Positions 1-13,067 are shown, counted from the first letter of the stretch. The stretch is DNA of 64,000 bases from Melitaea cinxia (GCF_905220565.1 NC_059406.1:15909314-15973313); one strand, 5' to 3'. Program-made: numbers and translations. Notes: generated by a model from the sequence alone, not told the origin.

Positions 1-1064
1 TATAGCTTCAACAGTTTAACTAAAAGTGACTAAATTAAAAAAAATACTGATACTTCTCATTTTTAAAGGACTTTGGCCAGATGTTGGAAGTTTACAGGTT
101 GTTACAACCTAAGGTACATGAATGATGAAAGTCCAACCAAAATCCACATTCTAGAATATTTACTCCTCAAAGGAAATACAATTAATTTAGACAGCAAAAT
201 CTCTTTGAATACACTGTCATCACTGTACTTTACCAAAATATAATTAACTAGCTATATGTGTGCTAATAATTTGCACTAAATAAGTATAATAATTATAACT
301 TTATAAAATTACAAAAAAGTATTTATTGACGTTGAACTAAAATTTATCGACCGTCAATCATGTTGACATTGTTTCAAAATTAAAGCCGTCATATAAATAT
401 AATTTTAATAGTTAATTAATTTAAAAAATCAAAAGAAATTGTTGTGGATGCCGGTAGAGCAAGTAATTATCTATAAAATGATATATAATTTATGTGGAGT
501 TATTGTGAGGTTTTTTTCTAAAAAGGGAGGCAAACATCTTAACCCTTGTGAAATTCATCACACATTTCTAAAACGATTAACAAACCGTTAAATTTCCAAC
601 AGGCCATTTTCAAGCAAAGCGAATCATTTTTTTTAAAATTTAAAATAAGAACAGGGCATAAGTCAACAAGTATCATTACTCAAGTTTAAGACTATTTCGA
701 AACATAATACATTAGAAGCGAGAGCTTTGTTAAAGTTTGAAGTATCTTATATCAGAGTCAGACGTTGATCACAAGGTGGCGTTGTGTAATCTGAGGTGGG
801 GACATTATCAAGAGTTAATGCCACCCCTCTTTGAACAAAAGTTTCTTACACAAACATGTACTGCTGCAGCGTCTTATAACAATACTGAAGTCTATTATTC
901 TTGAAGCGAAATATTTAAATTCTATATACATGATACATACAATAGTAGAAACTTTATAGTACCGGTGTCGTAAAAAAACGTTGCATTTGAATTATATTAT
1001 GATGGAATATCGGGTGACTCGTAACTTGATACATTACCAATAGCGTTTTATCAATATATTAATT

Positions 1065-1380
1065 ACGTGAAGCAAAAACTTTGTACCCCTCTTTACGAAA
1101 ATTGCGTGGACGCGTGTGAAATTTCGTTTATATAGAGATCCTTCTCAGTGCGATTGCTAATATATTTTTAAAGTTATGCATAAAAAATACATTAAATCAA
1201 TATAAAAACATTACTTACCTACACACACGCACACACACACACACACACATATATATACTCTTTTGTATATTATTATAGAAGTATAGTCTTTGACAACAGA
1301 ACCTTAATCATGTTCAAACTTATAAATTAATTATGGTCGAATTTCGACCACTGGGCGATCACAAGTTTGTATTAAATAAG
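1065..1380 (+). repeat. family G interspersed element, copy 1
   Basis: It matches 4676-5020 along its length: an actttgtac start, an acgaaaattgc block, atgcataaaaaatacatt, and an end with the 17-base near-palindrome TGGTCGAATTTCGACCA (1334-1350). A (CA)n tract lies inside it. It has no coding capacity and is probably a non-autonomous element. Confidence 0.7.
1220..1249. repeat. (CA)n microsatellite
   Basis: About 15 CA units with one CG interruption, running into a short TA run, inside the family G element. Confidence 0.9.
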
Positions 1381-2174
1381 CATAAAATATCATACACCTG
1401 TGATGTATGTACTTGTACATCTACTATAAAAATTCTTAGTTTTGCTTCAATATATGATCAATCAGTCTCGTGATATCGCATATCAGAACTATGATCACCA
1501 AAAATCAAAAATAATCTTATTTAAATTGGTATTAAATGCATTTGCATGAAATACAGCGCCACTATACCCATACATATTATAGAATGTTGATAGATATAGA
1601 ATAATATTATATATAATATTTTACAGTTTACAGTAATAATAGATATGCAATGCAATAAAAAGATAGAAATATTGAACCTATTTTATATTTAAAAAAAAAC
1701 GGACTTAAAAGAATTTAGATCCTTCTCAGTTTACTTAGAGAATTAGACAGTTACATAACCAAAAAAAAAAACCTTTTTCCAAAACCATCCCTTGTGACAT
1801 CCCTGGAGAGGATTGGAACGAACGATAGGATCTTTCCACGATGCTTTGTCTGGCATCGGTGATTGATTAGAAGCTTCCAGACGTTTCTGGTTAGATCGAT
1901 GGAACTTGAATACGAATGTTCTACCTTTCCCATATCGATTTTTAGGGCGTCTAATATTAGAAGGTAAAGTTTGAATATACCTTTAGAATATACTCTTTAT
2001 TGGTATTTTCTTATTGTAATGAATTTTAACATTAATTAGTTTTTTTTATAAATTAAAAAATAATACAACCACAGGTGATTTTTCATTACAACTACAAATC
2101 GACATTCCTGTGACTGCCTAGTAAAACTAGGACGTGGTCCGACGCTGACGGTTTTTTTTTCTAGCAAATACTGT

Positions 2175-2350
2175 TTCAAAATCAAAATCAAAATCAAAAA
2201 TAGCTTTATTCAAATAGGCTCCAAGAGCAATTTCGAATCGTCATTTTACAAATTAAAACTTTAAAAATAAATTATTATTTTTGTAAAAGTTAAGCTACCA
2301 CCGATTCGGAATGTAGATTCTGCAGAGAAGAATCGGTAAGAAACTCTTTG
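2175..2350 (+). repeat. family E SINE-like element, copy 1
   Basis: It shares tagctttattcaaatagg, the gattcg block and accgattcggaatgtagatt with copies at 49316-49480 (+), 19840-19985 (-) and 39205-39362 (-). The family is short, non-coding and dispersed. Confidence 0.75.
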
Positions 2351-2952
2351 ATGGAAAAGTATACACATCATTCATTCGTAATTTCTAAGCATATTATTTT
2401 TCCTATCTATGTCTATATTTACACTTATTTTCTAGTTATCATAAGTATATGTACACTTATTTCCTAGTTACCATTAATGTACACTTATGTTCTACTTACA
2501 ATATACACTTAAACTGTGTTACTGTTAGTAAGGGTTTTTTTAATCAATATTTATCTATTTATTATTTATTTCTTTTATTTACTTACATAAAATAATTAGT
2601 TTAAATAATTAGTTACGAAAAGAAAACATAATTTTAATTTACAAATGTGCTTTTGAATTCTATACCTGATAGGTTAAGTGGGTATTGATCTTTATGGACC
2701 GACGTAAAAAACAAACGAATGTTATATCAACAACATGGTAACTTTATTTACATGAAGAACTCGATATGAAGAGAAATAATGTAAGAATATATTTATTTAA
2801 CATGTTCAATGTGCAAAGCTTAAACATTAAGAAATTGTGATTTTAAAATATGGTATGGCATTATTGTATTTGCAGAAGCAAATATTATTTAAACACTTAG
2901 TTTTCTTAGTATCTCGTGGTATGGATATTCAATTCTTCTTAAAGACTGAAGC

Positions 2953-3236
2953 GGGTGTTTAAGACATTTAGGGATCATGTTGCCTGCAGATCCGGGAACC
3001 TCCAATTAAAGAGGCTGAAGGCTCCCGCAGGGGTTTTGGTCGGTATTGCACCCCCAAGTGCTGAAGCCGATATACGGTCCAGGACTGCCTACCCGGGCAT
3101 CCTAGATATCACCTGTGAATGGGTTCCCTGCGATACCAAAAAAGGGTGATTCAGGACTGCCTACCCGGGCATCCTCGATATCACCCGTGAATGGGTTCCC
3201 CTGCGATACCAAAAAAGGGTGTTTAAGACATTTATC
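2953..3236. repeat. LINE-like 3' segment with a tandem duplication of about 70 bp
   Basis: The GC-rich block has two copies of a unit around ggactgcctacccgggcatc (about 3082-3150 and 3152-3220). The 18-base string gggtgtttaagacattta occurs at both ends (2953-2970 and 3217-3234). This looks like a tandemly repeated 3' untranslated end of a non-LTR retrotransposon. The open frames across it are not genes. Confidence 0.5.
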
Positions 3237-3238
3237 TT

Positions 3239-3309
3239 TGCAGTTCAGTTCAGCCTCTTACAGTCCACTGTTGGACACAGGCCTCCCCAAGTTCGCGCCA
3301 GACATCTTT
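3239..3309 (+). repeat. family A fragment
   Basis: It carries the family A head (cagtccactgttggacac and aggcctccccaagttcgcgc), matching 28027, 31573 and 42098. It directly abuts the preceding LINE-like segment. Confidence 0.7.
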
Positions 3310-3344
3310 TAATAAATATAAATAAGTCTGATTTGATTCAAACT

Positions 3345-3540
3345 ATAATATACTAGCGAACTCTGTCCGTCCATATGTTTACGCGATAAGTAATCACCAA
3401 TATATCATATACATAAAAGCTTCTCCGAAACACGCTGCATCTTATGTTATAAGTATTATTCCGATCGGTTCAGTAGTTTTCGTAGTATAACTGAACAAAA
3501 AAACCGGCCCTCCATTTATTAGTATAGAGATCACTTAGGT
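3345..3540 (+). repeat. LINE-like tail (same element as 49160-49275 reversed)
   Basis: The segment gaactctgtccgtcc to gatcggttcagtagtttt is matched in reverse complement at 49160-49275, and its end (ccatttattagtatagag) is matched at about 48465-48490. Confidence 0.65.
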
Positions 3541-4675
3541 ATAATTTTTCTTATTTGAATTTAATAATCATATTTTATAGGTTAAGTCTTTAAATTTAAA
3601 ATTAAGCTCGCTCAAAGAGTATTTTATATACAAACGCTTAAAAATAAATAAGCGATAATTTTAATTACTCGAATATAAAATTTATTAATTTAATATTAAT
3701 TTTCATTTGCTCCGTAATATTTATGTTTAATTATTCAAAAGAATCAGGTTTTCTTGGAAATTGCTAGACTTGTTAAGTTTGAGGGTGGCACTCCCCACGT
3801 CTCGCCTTCACCTACCTTCTCGCTACACCCTCGGTCATCTTACGTTATGAACAAAACGTATTTATATTTAATAAGAAAACACATTTGCATAAATTTCAAA
3901 GCTTATAAAACGTCAAGAAAATTTTTAATGTTATTTTTCATATCAGGTAATATTTTATAGTTAAATTTATTAAGAATATAGAATATGGCCTAAGGTACTA
4001 TCCTCAGCTTAGCTTTGCGTGTCTATTACAGTCCTCTGCTGGACTTAACCCTCCCTCTTCTTCGCCATACACCTGTCGTCCGCCATCCTCATACTAACTA
4101 CTTATTTCCCTTTGATTATATTATATTGATCTAATATTTATTCAAATATTGCAATGAGTTTACGTAACTAGGTATTTGAAAATTATAAGTTATATTATTT
4201 GGAGCTTATACTGATGACGAAAGTACTTCCAAAATGTGTCCATTAATGTATGCTCATATGATCATTAAAACTATATTTTTAGCTTAAAAGAAGTTTAATT
4301 AAACGAATTACACCATAAATATATTAATATACATAATAGAGTATATAGAAACATATGTACATATATGAATTGAGTATGAACTAAACAGTGACGAGGGTCA
4401 GGCGATGGTTTCTTGTAAAATAGGTTTGTATTTAAAATTTAAATCAATTCCCTTTTGGATAAAAATATATCTACTAAGTAATCAAAGTATAGTGCAGGTT
4501 GTACATTTATAATACTACACTATGAGCTATAAGTTACGCTATTAGCGTTAACGCAACGGTCACACCATAAGCTTATGGCTATTACGCTGGTGGTTGTGAA
4601 TTCGATACTCGATAGTTTAAATTAAAATTTATAACATTCATATTAGTCATAGGTTAATCACGAATCTGTATATTA

Positions 4676-4931
4676 CTAGGTGAAAAAAACTTTGTACGCC
4701 TTTTTACGAAAATTGCGCGGACGGAGGAGTATGAAATTTCGTTCACTTATAGTTTATATAGATAAGGAGTGCAGAATACTATTTTTTTTAAATTATGCAT
4801 AAATATACATTAAATCAATAAAAAAAAAAAACTTCACACTACCATGTAATTGACAATATGCATACGCTCTTCTGTTGATTATCAAAGTCTGTGGTCAAAT
4901 TGAATTTTTTTTAAAAGTTCTTTATTTTCAT

Positions 4932-4971
<40 letters not shown>

Positions 4972-5020
4972 AGTTTTTAATTATGGTCGAATTTCGACCA
5001 GGTATCGACCACTAGTTTAT
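4676..5020 (+). repeat. family G interspersed element, copy 2
   Basis: It aligns with 1065-1380, including the terminal near-palindrome TGGTCGAATTTCGACCA at 4984-5000. It carries an internal T run of about 32 bases (4933-4964). Confidence 0.7.
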
Positions 5021-5524
5021 ATAAAATTGTATAAGTTTAAAATATATTTATATTTTTTACAGACTTTTTTGTAATTAGGCTTATAGAAATTAATTGTACA
5101 AATTCTAAATTATGTAATTAAATAAAAATACAAAAATAAAGTCTTAAACTAAAAAGATAAGCCATGTTTTGTAGTCATGTAGTATTTTTACATACGTGCA
5201 ATTAATTGGTTTTCTATTCTATTACATTCTATTCAAAGACCGTTTTTTACTTTTTAATTTATTTTGTATTTTTTGTATCTTCAGTAAAGGTTATTGTAAA
5301 CCTTTTCATTCTATATACTTAATTGTAACTCCTTTTATTTTGTAACTTTTAAAAGAAAAATAAAAAAGAGTATTCTAATGAATTCGAAGCAAAAGTTTTT
5401 TAAAACTTTCGAACGTTTCCAGAACTTCTACGAAGAAGTTTTAAATACATTAAAGATTCTGAGTTTTAACTTGAATACTTCTTGTTTTTAGTTATTCTTA
5501 CTCGACTACTTCAAATTATTGTAT

Positions 5525-5760
5525 ACTATTAGTTGCTGTCCGGAACTTCGCCCGCGTCGAATGTTACTTTGGCTTAACGCTAACTTTAACCCACGTTTTA
5601 TTAGTCTTAGCGTGATGATATATAGCCTATAGTCTTCCTCGATAAATTGGCTATCTAATACTGAAAGATTTTTTTTAAATCGGACTAGTAGTTCCTGAGA
5701 TTAGTGCGTCAAGCAAACAAACAAACAAACTCTTCAGCTTGATAATATCACTATAGATTT
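5525..5760 (+). repeat. RTE/LINE-like 3' tail
   Basis: It has the typical tail wording gtccggaacttcgcccgcg, atatatagcctatagtc and an ending in (caaa)n. This matches the general form seen at 23283, 38278 and 40695. It is non-coding. Confidence 0.6.
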
Positions 5761-6317
5761 TCTTGAAGTTAATCAATGCTCTATATTACTATTATCATTT
5801 ATTGTCTCTATTTAGTTTCAAAAAAGAATAAATTAATTTCCGAACGCCATTTTTAGTCTGTGAATAAGCGTGTAGTTGCACAACGGCCTTTATCTTTCTT
5901 TCGCTCCGGTTGCCTTGTGAGCCTTGTCAATACACCGATTGTACATCACGGCATTAGTACATAAATTGATTCCCGATCTTGACAAATATTTGTCCAAAAT
6001 ATACGCTATAAGTTTCGCGTCATATTATGTGTGTCACACAAAATCTGGATCATATGGATGTCAAAGATTGGTGCTTGGTTAATGATCACGTAAAGGTTTC
6101 TTTCACAGATTTGGTATTTTACTGTTTCAAATATGTCAAACGACGTCATATTTTAGACACTTTAATGCCTTTCTAGGGAAGTACTAATAAAATACGTGCA
6201 CGGTATGCGTACAACCGACTATTAAAACCCGATCAAAATACCATTCTACATAAACATAAATTATAACGAATGTTTACAAATAAATAATTTTTAAGTTATG
6301 CATTGCAATATGTGTCA

Positions 6318-6836
6318 AATATAGACCTCAACCGGATTTATTCTCCGCAAAATCTGTAGCAGCCCGCCTGGGGAAGTACCTCTACCTAACAGAAGATCAC
6401 AGCTAAATAATACTGCTTTCGAGTAAATAAAAAATAAATTTTTACACAATACACACATGGTCGTCTGTTCCAAAAGTAAGCAACATAATGCCTTAGTTAT
6501 AGGTAACAGCCGACTGGTATATCTACATGTCTTTTTTTCGATAAAAATACTTATAAATAAAACATATATAAATAAATATATATATTACACACAGACTGGG
6601 GAAGAAATCGAACCGACAACCCCCAGAGCAGAAAGCAGGGTCACCACAAACTGCGCCAATGAGCTAGTCAAAGTAGTGTTGTGTTCCTGTGCGTAAAGTA
6701 CCAGAACTCTTGGGAAGAGTCGGCGACGCTCTTGTGATGTTTCTGCGATTTCAAGCGTCTATGGGTTACGATAATCGTAAGGCCCACATAATGATGTGGG
6801 CTTTACATTTGTTTGCCGACCTAGTCATTTATTAAA
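6318..6836 (-). repeat. family B element, split by a nested SINE
   Basis: The two halves (about 6318-6438 and 6672-6836) match the family B consensus at 13068-13365 in order. A tRNA-headed SINE (6445-6672) sits between them. The right end reads tttgccgacctagt, the usual family B terminus. Confidence 0.72.
6445..6672 (-). repeat. family H tRNA-derived SINE, nested in family B
   Basis: On the minus strand it starts tgactagctcattggcgcag (an A-box-like segment), then has ggttcgatttc (B-box-like), an AT-rich body, and a tail near 6450. It matches 7612-7838 and 18019-18230. Confidence 0.75.
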
Positions 6837-7611
6837 AAAAGAAAAAAGAAAAATAGAATATGTAATTTTAATACATTAAGCTTTCCTTAATAAGCTGTGA
6901 TAAAAGATTGCTCTCAAGATCCCATCAATCACTATCGAGGGTAATTTATGGAGGGCCTCTTAAATCTTAAATGCTAATTTAACTGTATGAGTGCTTTCGA
7001 GCTTATTATGTTACCTGGACGAGAGGTAAAATTGAATTTTTTCCGCTAAAATGGTTTAAAAAATAATGTGTAGGAGGATGTGTCATTTGGTTAAAAATAA
7101 TAAATCGCAAAACGGTTAAAACGACTTCTTTGTTATCTTTTAATGTAAGGGGATTTTGTTTATCGAGGTCTGATGCACCTGTTTTTTTTTTCGTCTGGTA
7201 CAAAGCTATAACCATTGTTGTAATATAAAATATTAATTATTACGTAATTAAAAATAACTGTATTCAAATAAAGAACGAAAACGAAAACGAAAGTAGGAGA
7301 ATTTTTTAAATTCCACTCAATAGTGTTGTTTCGGTGATAGATACCATCAAGTGAAATGTGAACGCAGAGATTCTTGCTTATTTGTTTAGGTTAAACAGCC
7401 CTAAGACCTTCAGGCCTACGTCACTTATTACGTGTCTTATTAATTTTATTACTAATGGTTAAATTAAGCCAAAATGATTTTAAACATTTTTTTACCTATA
7501 GAACACCTAAAATGTAGGCTATTAGACGTTGCAACTGCGGAACGGTACAGTCCACGTATCTACGTCAACGCAAATAAATAATGAATAAAAAAAATAAGTA
7601 GATATCTTATA

Positions 7612-7838
7612 ACATACAAACACGATCGTCCCTATATATGTCCTTACGGTAAGCAACGTTTGCGTTGTAAGTAATAGCCGACTGTTTAGATAATTTTTTT
7701 TAATAAATATTTATAGAAATAACACATACAAATATCACACTCAGATCCAGGCGGGAATCGGACCCACAACCCCCGGAGTAGAAAGTAGGAAAGCAGAAAA
7801 GCAGCACTACAAACTGCGCCAACGAGCTAGTCTAAATA
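7612..7838 (-). repeat. family H tRNA-derived SINE
   Basis: On the minus strand it has gactagctcgttggcgcag, then gggtccgattcccgcctgg, an AT-rich body, and a taatagccgac-like segment read in reverse. This is a pol III style head, with A and B boxes, on a short non-coding body. Confidence 0.78.
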
Positions 7839-8079
7839 AAATCACGAAGGTACAAGTTAAAAATATTTATCAAAATTTGGTTAATATTAAGAGTATGTCT
7901 AACTTTCAAGGTCGGGACAGACAGGAATTTTAACGCGATCATCTCTAGTCGTTAATTTTCGTAAAGCCTTAAAGGGGTGATGAAACGCTTTAGTTGAATT
8001 AAAGTCCCGTACGAGATACTTTAAACAAAATATAAAAAATATTTTAACACTCACATTATAAATAAAAAAAAATGGGAAT

Positions 8080-8142
8080 GATGAACTTGTGGAGGCCCAT
8101 GTCCATAAGTGGACTCTGATATGCTGAAATGATGATGATGAT
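8080..8142 (-). repeat. family A fragment
   Basis: It contains acttgtggaggcccatgtcc and then agtggactctgatatgctga followed by (tga)n, which is the family A head in reverse. Confidence 0.65.
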
Positions 8143-10679
8143 AAGGTAAAAATACTAAGTGTAAATTCAAGCAACTTTACTTATGTGCTATGACCCCTAG
8201 CTGGGGCAGAGGGCTTCCACAGTGTCCTGCCATGGTGTTTTGTGATAATATTTAAAATGAATGACTAGTAAAATATTGAATTGCGTTTGGTTGCCAAAGA
8301 AACAAAAGAGTTTGTCTACATCAAACAACTAAAGTTGACGGATCAGAACATACAGTATTATGCTAAGATTACTCAAACATTAGTTTGTGTATGCTCGTCG
8401 TATTTTATATATTTGTGTTGTTGCAGTATCTAGGTATAAGTATCGTAAAATACCTGTTAATTGTGAGGTACACTGACCAATCAAAATTAATAAAAATTAA
8501 AATGTTATTTCTTGTCCTCTTAATAATGCGTGACATTAGTAAAATCCGTGCACTATTGGAAGTCATTAACTACAATTTATTGAATTACTTTAGCGATTGA
8601 AAACATCCAATTCCTATAAAACAAACTAGGCAACCTTGACTATTACCATGACAACCATACACTGTTTTATGTTTGAACTTTCTGGAAACCCCTTCGAGAA
8701 AGCTTAATTAAACAAAAACAGGGCAGGAAAAATTTTCCCCGGAAATCTGTTGACAGTGACCTTAAAAATCAACCCAAAGGCATTTTTTTCCATTTTTCCC
8801 AAATATGAATTACGATCATCAATCAATTACACAAAGGACATCATCGTACGAAACTGCCACCAGCATTCCTTATATTCGAAGTAAAAGTGAGTTACGATCC
8901 ACTTTGATGGATTACTCGCGAGATTTATGACATCGTCCGAATATAATATACATATATAAATAAACTTTATCAAGATTTCAAAAAATGTCGGTATTGTAGC
9001 TATTTATAGATAGACCCTTAGATAGACCTTTTCGTAGCTGTGTTGCGCTGTAACTGCCCCACTGCGTCCGCTGCAACCTGTAAGCCCACAGCTAGGCAAA
9101 GTATTTTAGTTAGATAAGGCCTATTTTACCGCACATCGGTAAATATGTTATATACCTGCCCGATATCTACCAAGATTTATTGGAAGTTTTTCGCGCTCAA
9201 ACTAAGTGGAATTTTCAAGTAAAACCTAAAAAGCCAGAATATTTGCTCTGTAAAAAGTATTTACTTTCACCTGCTGGATCATCTCAGCTCGTAAGGAAAT
9301 TATAGTCAATAAATTGAATTACTTTTAATTTTTTTTTTAACTTAGGAATGTCTAAATTAATTTGATTGAATAGTTTATCTGATCCTTATCCAACCTTACA
9401 ACGTTTTTAATAATTTCAAAATTATTTACGTAATGGGTGCCACAAGAAGCAAACGCTATGAAATAAACTATTTCATTCAAAAAATACTTCATAAAATAAA
9501 CATAATTTCATATCAAACGAAATCACCGCATTATGACTGAAGTTTTACCATATTTTCAAAAAACTTTTACCAACTGTCAGCATCTGTAATATTGTTTTAA
9601 TATGCCAAACTTTAAGTACGGATTCTAATGAAGTCCAACTTAAGCACACGACTGACTAATTAGTTCCTCAGAGTTTTCATGGCCTAGAATACCTAGACGG
9701 TCTTTTATACTGACGGCTGTCTTTTAAACTTAAAATAGAATTGGCAATTTTGAATTTTTGCACTTTCAAGTGTTTTCCGTTCTTTCTAAAGGTCTAATTT
9801 TTTTTCGTCGTCTTAAAGTAGGTTCTATTCATTCTTTTATGTTCCAGTTTGTTCCACTTTGATGAATTCCTGAAATGGTTAGTCCTTGTGTAATTCATAG
9901 TTATTTCTTTGAGAAAGTTGGATAGGATTTGATATCAAAGCTTTCGTTCTTCAAATATTATTCTAAAAAGATTTATAAAATCATAATATATTTTCATTAT
10001 TATCGAACAAACACAATTTACTCATCCGATTTGAGTGTTATAGTGTGTCTGAAGAGAGTAAATTGGGCTATAATACTAAAATTTACGTTTGAAGACGGTA
10101 TTAAATATTTTGTGTTTTTCCACAATAGCTCATTTGAATTTTTTCGTTAAATATGACTTATAACAATCCTTCACTTAACTATTCACTAAAAGTCTAATAC
10201 CAAAAATTATCATTTGTCGTGGTTACCTTTTTATTTGTTCAATTCGTTATAGGTGATTTCTCTCTTTGACCAAAATATCTATTATTTGCGAATGTCATTT
10301 TCGAAATACAATACCACTGCGAGCAAAACGGTAAATGGAATAACCTCAATTTAGGATACGACTCAATCGACTGCTCCGGTCAAAATATACAGAATAAATA
10401 CTGTAACCATTTTACCGGCAATTTCCTAAGCAAACCTTACATTTTGGAATTATGTTTATGTCATTTGAAATAAACGAGCCGGTCTGGTAATTCTAACGAA
10501 CGAAAGGTGCACTATAAATGCAGTATAATGAGGTCGTGAATCGTTGTAATATAATGTTTATACACTACTCTAACCCTTCTATCTAAATATTATCAATTTC
10601 TACGCGAATAAAACCACTGGCAAAACAAACTGCTAGTTTGAAATAAACTTCGAAAGCATTTCAAATATACGTTACACTG

Positions 10680-10727
10680 GCTTTGTCGCACCGAAGGCGC
10701 TGCTGCCCGTCTTCGACCTGTGTATTT
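10680..10727 (+). repeat. family A internal fragment
   Basis: It carries ctttgtcgcaccgaaggcgc and gctgcccgtcttcgacctgt, the middle of the family A element as seen at 31720-31770. Confidence 0.65.
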
Positions 10728-11189
10728 CAAAGATTGGTACTATTGTTGGTTTAGGTGGTATATTTTGTCTGTCGAATACAATTTCATTACCTTTGGTGGC
10801 AAATTCATCCAGAATAGTCAAATATTATTAGTATGAATTCTTCACTTGTGGCTCTAGTCTTGCGTGTGCCGTATATTTATTTAATTTTGATTCATTTTTG
10901 TAATAGAGTTTCGTGAGAAATTCGTATATTTGTTTTATTTTATGAGCCTTTACGAGCAATGGTGGCAATTTACTCAAAGTAGTATTTTTTCTTATGATTA
11001 TTTTACGATTTCTTGGTAGCTTGGCTAGCTTTTATTAAAATATTTGCTTTGCATTATATTTTATTACATACGAGTCTATATTCTTTTTTGAAACCATTTT
11101 GAATTGGATTTAAAAGCAGTTTTATTTAAATAGTTTTAATCGATATAATGTCTTATTGTTTATCCTTTAGACTTTAAGTTTTTTTAAAA

Positions 11190-11822
11190 AAAATAATAAT
11201 AATAATATTCTTTATTGCACACCATTAAAAGATACAAACAAAAGTAGTATAATTAGAGGAAGATGTACAAAGGCGGTCTTATCGCTAAAAGAGCGATTTC
11301 TTCCAGACAACCTTTGGGTATAGGACAGCGCATAGAAAAGCGGTTAGTAAGTGTACAAATAATTGTTATAGAAATAAGAATACATCACAATAGATTATAA
11401 AATTATACATACATATTTACATACATACATATGCTTACACACTTACATACATTCACATATACACATATACTCATATATAAATATAAACAATTTATACATA
11501 TTTATGTCATCCAAAGATGAAAAGACAATCATGGCGAATTTAGTGACAGATAGTGAGCCTTAAGATACTTTTTGAAGCTAAAGACTGATTGAGCTTGTCT
11601 TATAGAGAGAGGGAGAGAATTCCAGAGTTTAACAGTTGTTACGGAAAAGGAGTTGGCGTAGAACGAAGAAGTGTGATGTGGAATCTTAAGAAGCAGATTT
11701 GAGTCAGATCGAAGAGATCGATCATGGGTGTCGCAGAGAAACGAAATGCGTTCTTTGAGATAGTGAGGTGTGTCACGATGGAATAATACACAATATAATA
11801 ACGAAATACCAATAAATACCAA
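11190..11822 (-). mobile_element. non-LTR retrotransposon 3' end (truncated)
   Basis: The minus-strand frame 11822-11529 encodes a 97-residue fragment ending a reverse-transcriptase polyprotein: SSFYANSFSVTTVKLWNSLP and SIRQAQSVFSFKKYLKAHYL are typical of LINE ORF2 C-termini. The 3' untranslated part follows to about 11190. On the minus strand it ends with a gcaataaag polyadenylation-like signal and an (att)n tail. The 5' part, including the catalytic domain, is missing, so this is a dead 5'-truncated insertion. Confidence 0.8.
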
Positions 11823-11921
11823 GCAATTAATTTTGATTTATTTTGATAAGAACTTTGAATTAAATGAAATCAAAATTTCTCCATTCAAGTACGCTTCAAA
11901 ATCACTTTGGAATATCTAGCG

Positions 11922-12268
11922 TTAACTTGGGGATGTCTATGTACAGCACTGGACTGCGTTATCTTGAAATGACTAACTGACTGACATAAAGATAGAACTA
12001 AGTCTTTACTAGGACATATGTTAGAAAACACTTATAGGTCTGAAATGAGCTAGAAAAACTAATAAAAATTTCACATCCCCGTGTAAACTTCGACCTCGCT
12101 ACGAGAGATATGTTTGCTATCGCGGACGTCGTTTTGAAATTCCACTTTTTGATGAAAAACTTCCTTTCAGCGCGACGGAGCTCGATATTACGGTATTCAA
12201 AGGAAAGTTATTGAAGCGGGTTTTTTAATTAGTTGAGTCATTTATCATTACACCTCACTAACCGTGAC
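11922..12268 (-). repeat. member 1 of a near-identical inverted pair
   Basis: Its reverse complement matches 42785-43126. The ~220 bases at 12045-12268 differ at only a few positions, and similarity continues more weakly into a family A head (11922-11960). The GC-rich core includes cgacctcgctacgagagat and gcgcgacggagctcgatatt. No convincing reading frame was found. Confidence 0.85.
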
Positions 12269-12775
12269 ATTCCTAACGAAATATTGAGATTGCTATGTAA
12301 TAAGATTTTATTAACAACAACGTAAATAAAAACAACTAGTACAAGGAATATAGTCAATTTTATTAATAAATAATTATTATAAATTCTACGTAAATATCGA
12401 AGTCAGCGGTCTTAATGTCTATATATAGGCATCTTTGTACCTTGTACACGATTCATTAGTTATATCATGAAAAATGGTGAACACTAAATAAATACCTACT
12501 TGTGTCAATAATTTTTTTTTTTCGTTTGTTTATTATTAATTAATATACTATATTGACATCCCTGTTCCAATAGAAGCAATGGCGTCGGCACAAGATAGCT
12601 TTATGACTGATCTGCTTACGAGTACGACTCCTTTGATGCTACTTACTCGCATGATTATGTAGTATACTTCAATGTCCTTAGCTTGTATACATCCTGTTTA
12701 TATGTACTGAAAAGCGTATAAATGAAATTTTATTCATTCTAATATATAAGTAAGACATTAAATTTTCTCCTCTTT

Positions 12776-13060
12776 TTAACCGACTTCAAAAAAGGAGAAG
12801 GTTTCTTAATTCGACTGTATATATTTATTATGTATGTTCGCGGATAACTTCGTCGTTTCTGAACCGATTTTGCTGATGCTTTTTGGTTGGAAAGGAGATA
12901 TCCTAGGGGTGGTACCATTATAAGGAAACCAGGATTTGATGATGGCATTCCAGAGAAATTGAGTGGAAGCTTGGAAAATCATACTGGCGACTAGTGCATT
13001 TGTTAATTTGTTTCGTCAACTTACGTTGTCAATGTAATTGAAGTCGTTTTTTTTTCGTTT
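12776..13060 (+). repeat. family D element, copy 1
   Basis: It begins accgacttcaaaaaaggaga and ends ttgaagtcgttttttttt plus gtttgctagcaaac. The ends accgacttca and tgaagtcggt are inverted repeats, consistent with a MITE-like element. Confidence 0.7.
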
Positions 13061-13067
13061 GCTAGCA

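Noticed and set aside
3754..3960. 68-codon frame with a GC-richer Ser/Pro-rich patch
   Set aside because: No family resemblance or splice sites strong enough to call an exon. Possibly repeat debris.
11529..11822. 97-codon minus-strand frame as a host gene
   Set aside because: The protein ends like a LINE reverse-transcriptase polyprotein and is followed by a LINE-like tail, so it is annotated as a mobile element.
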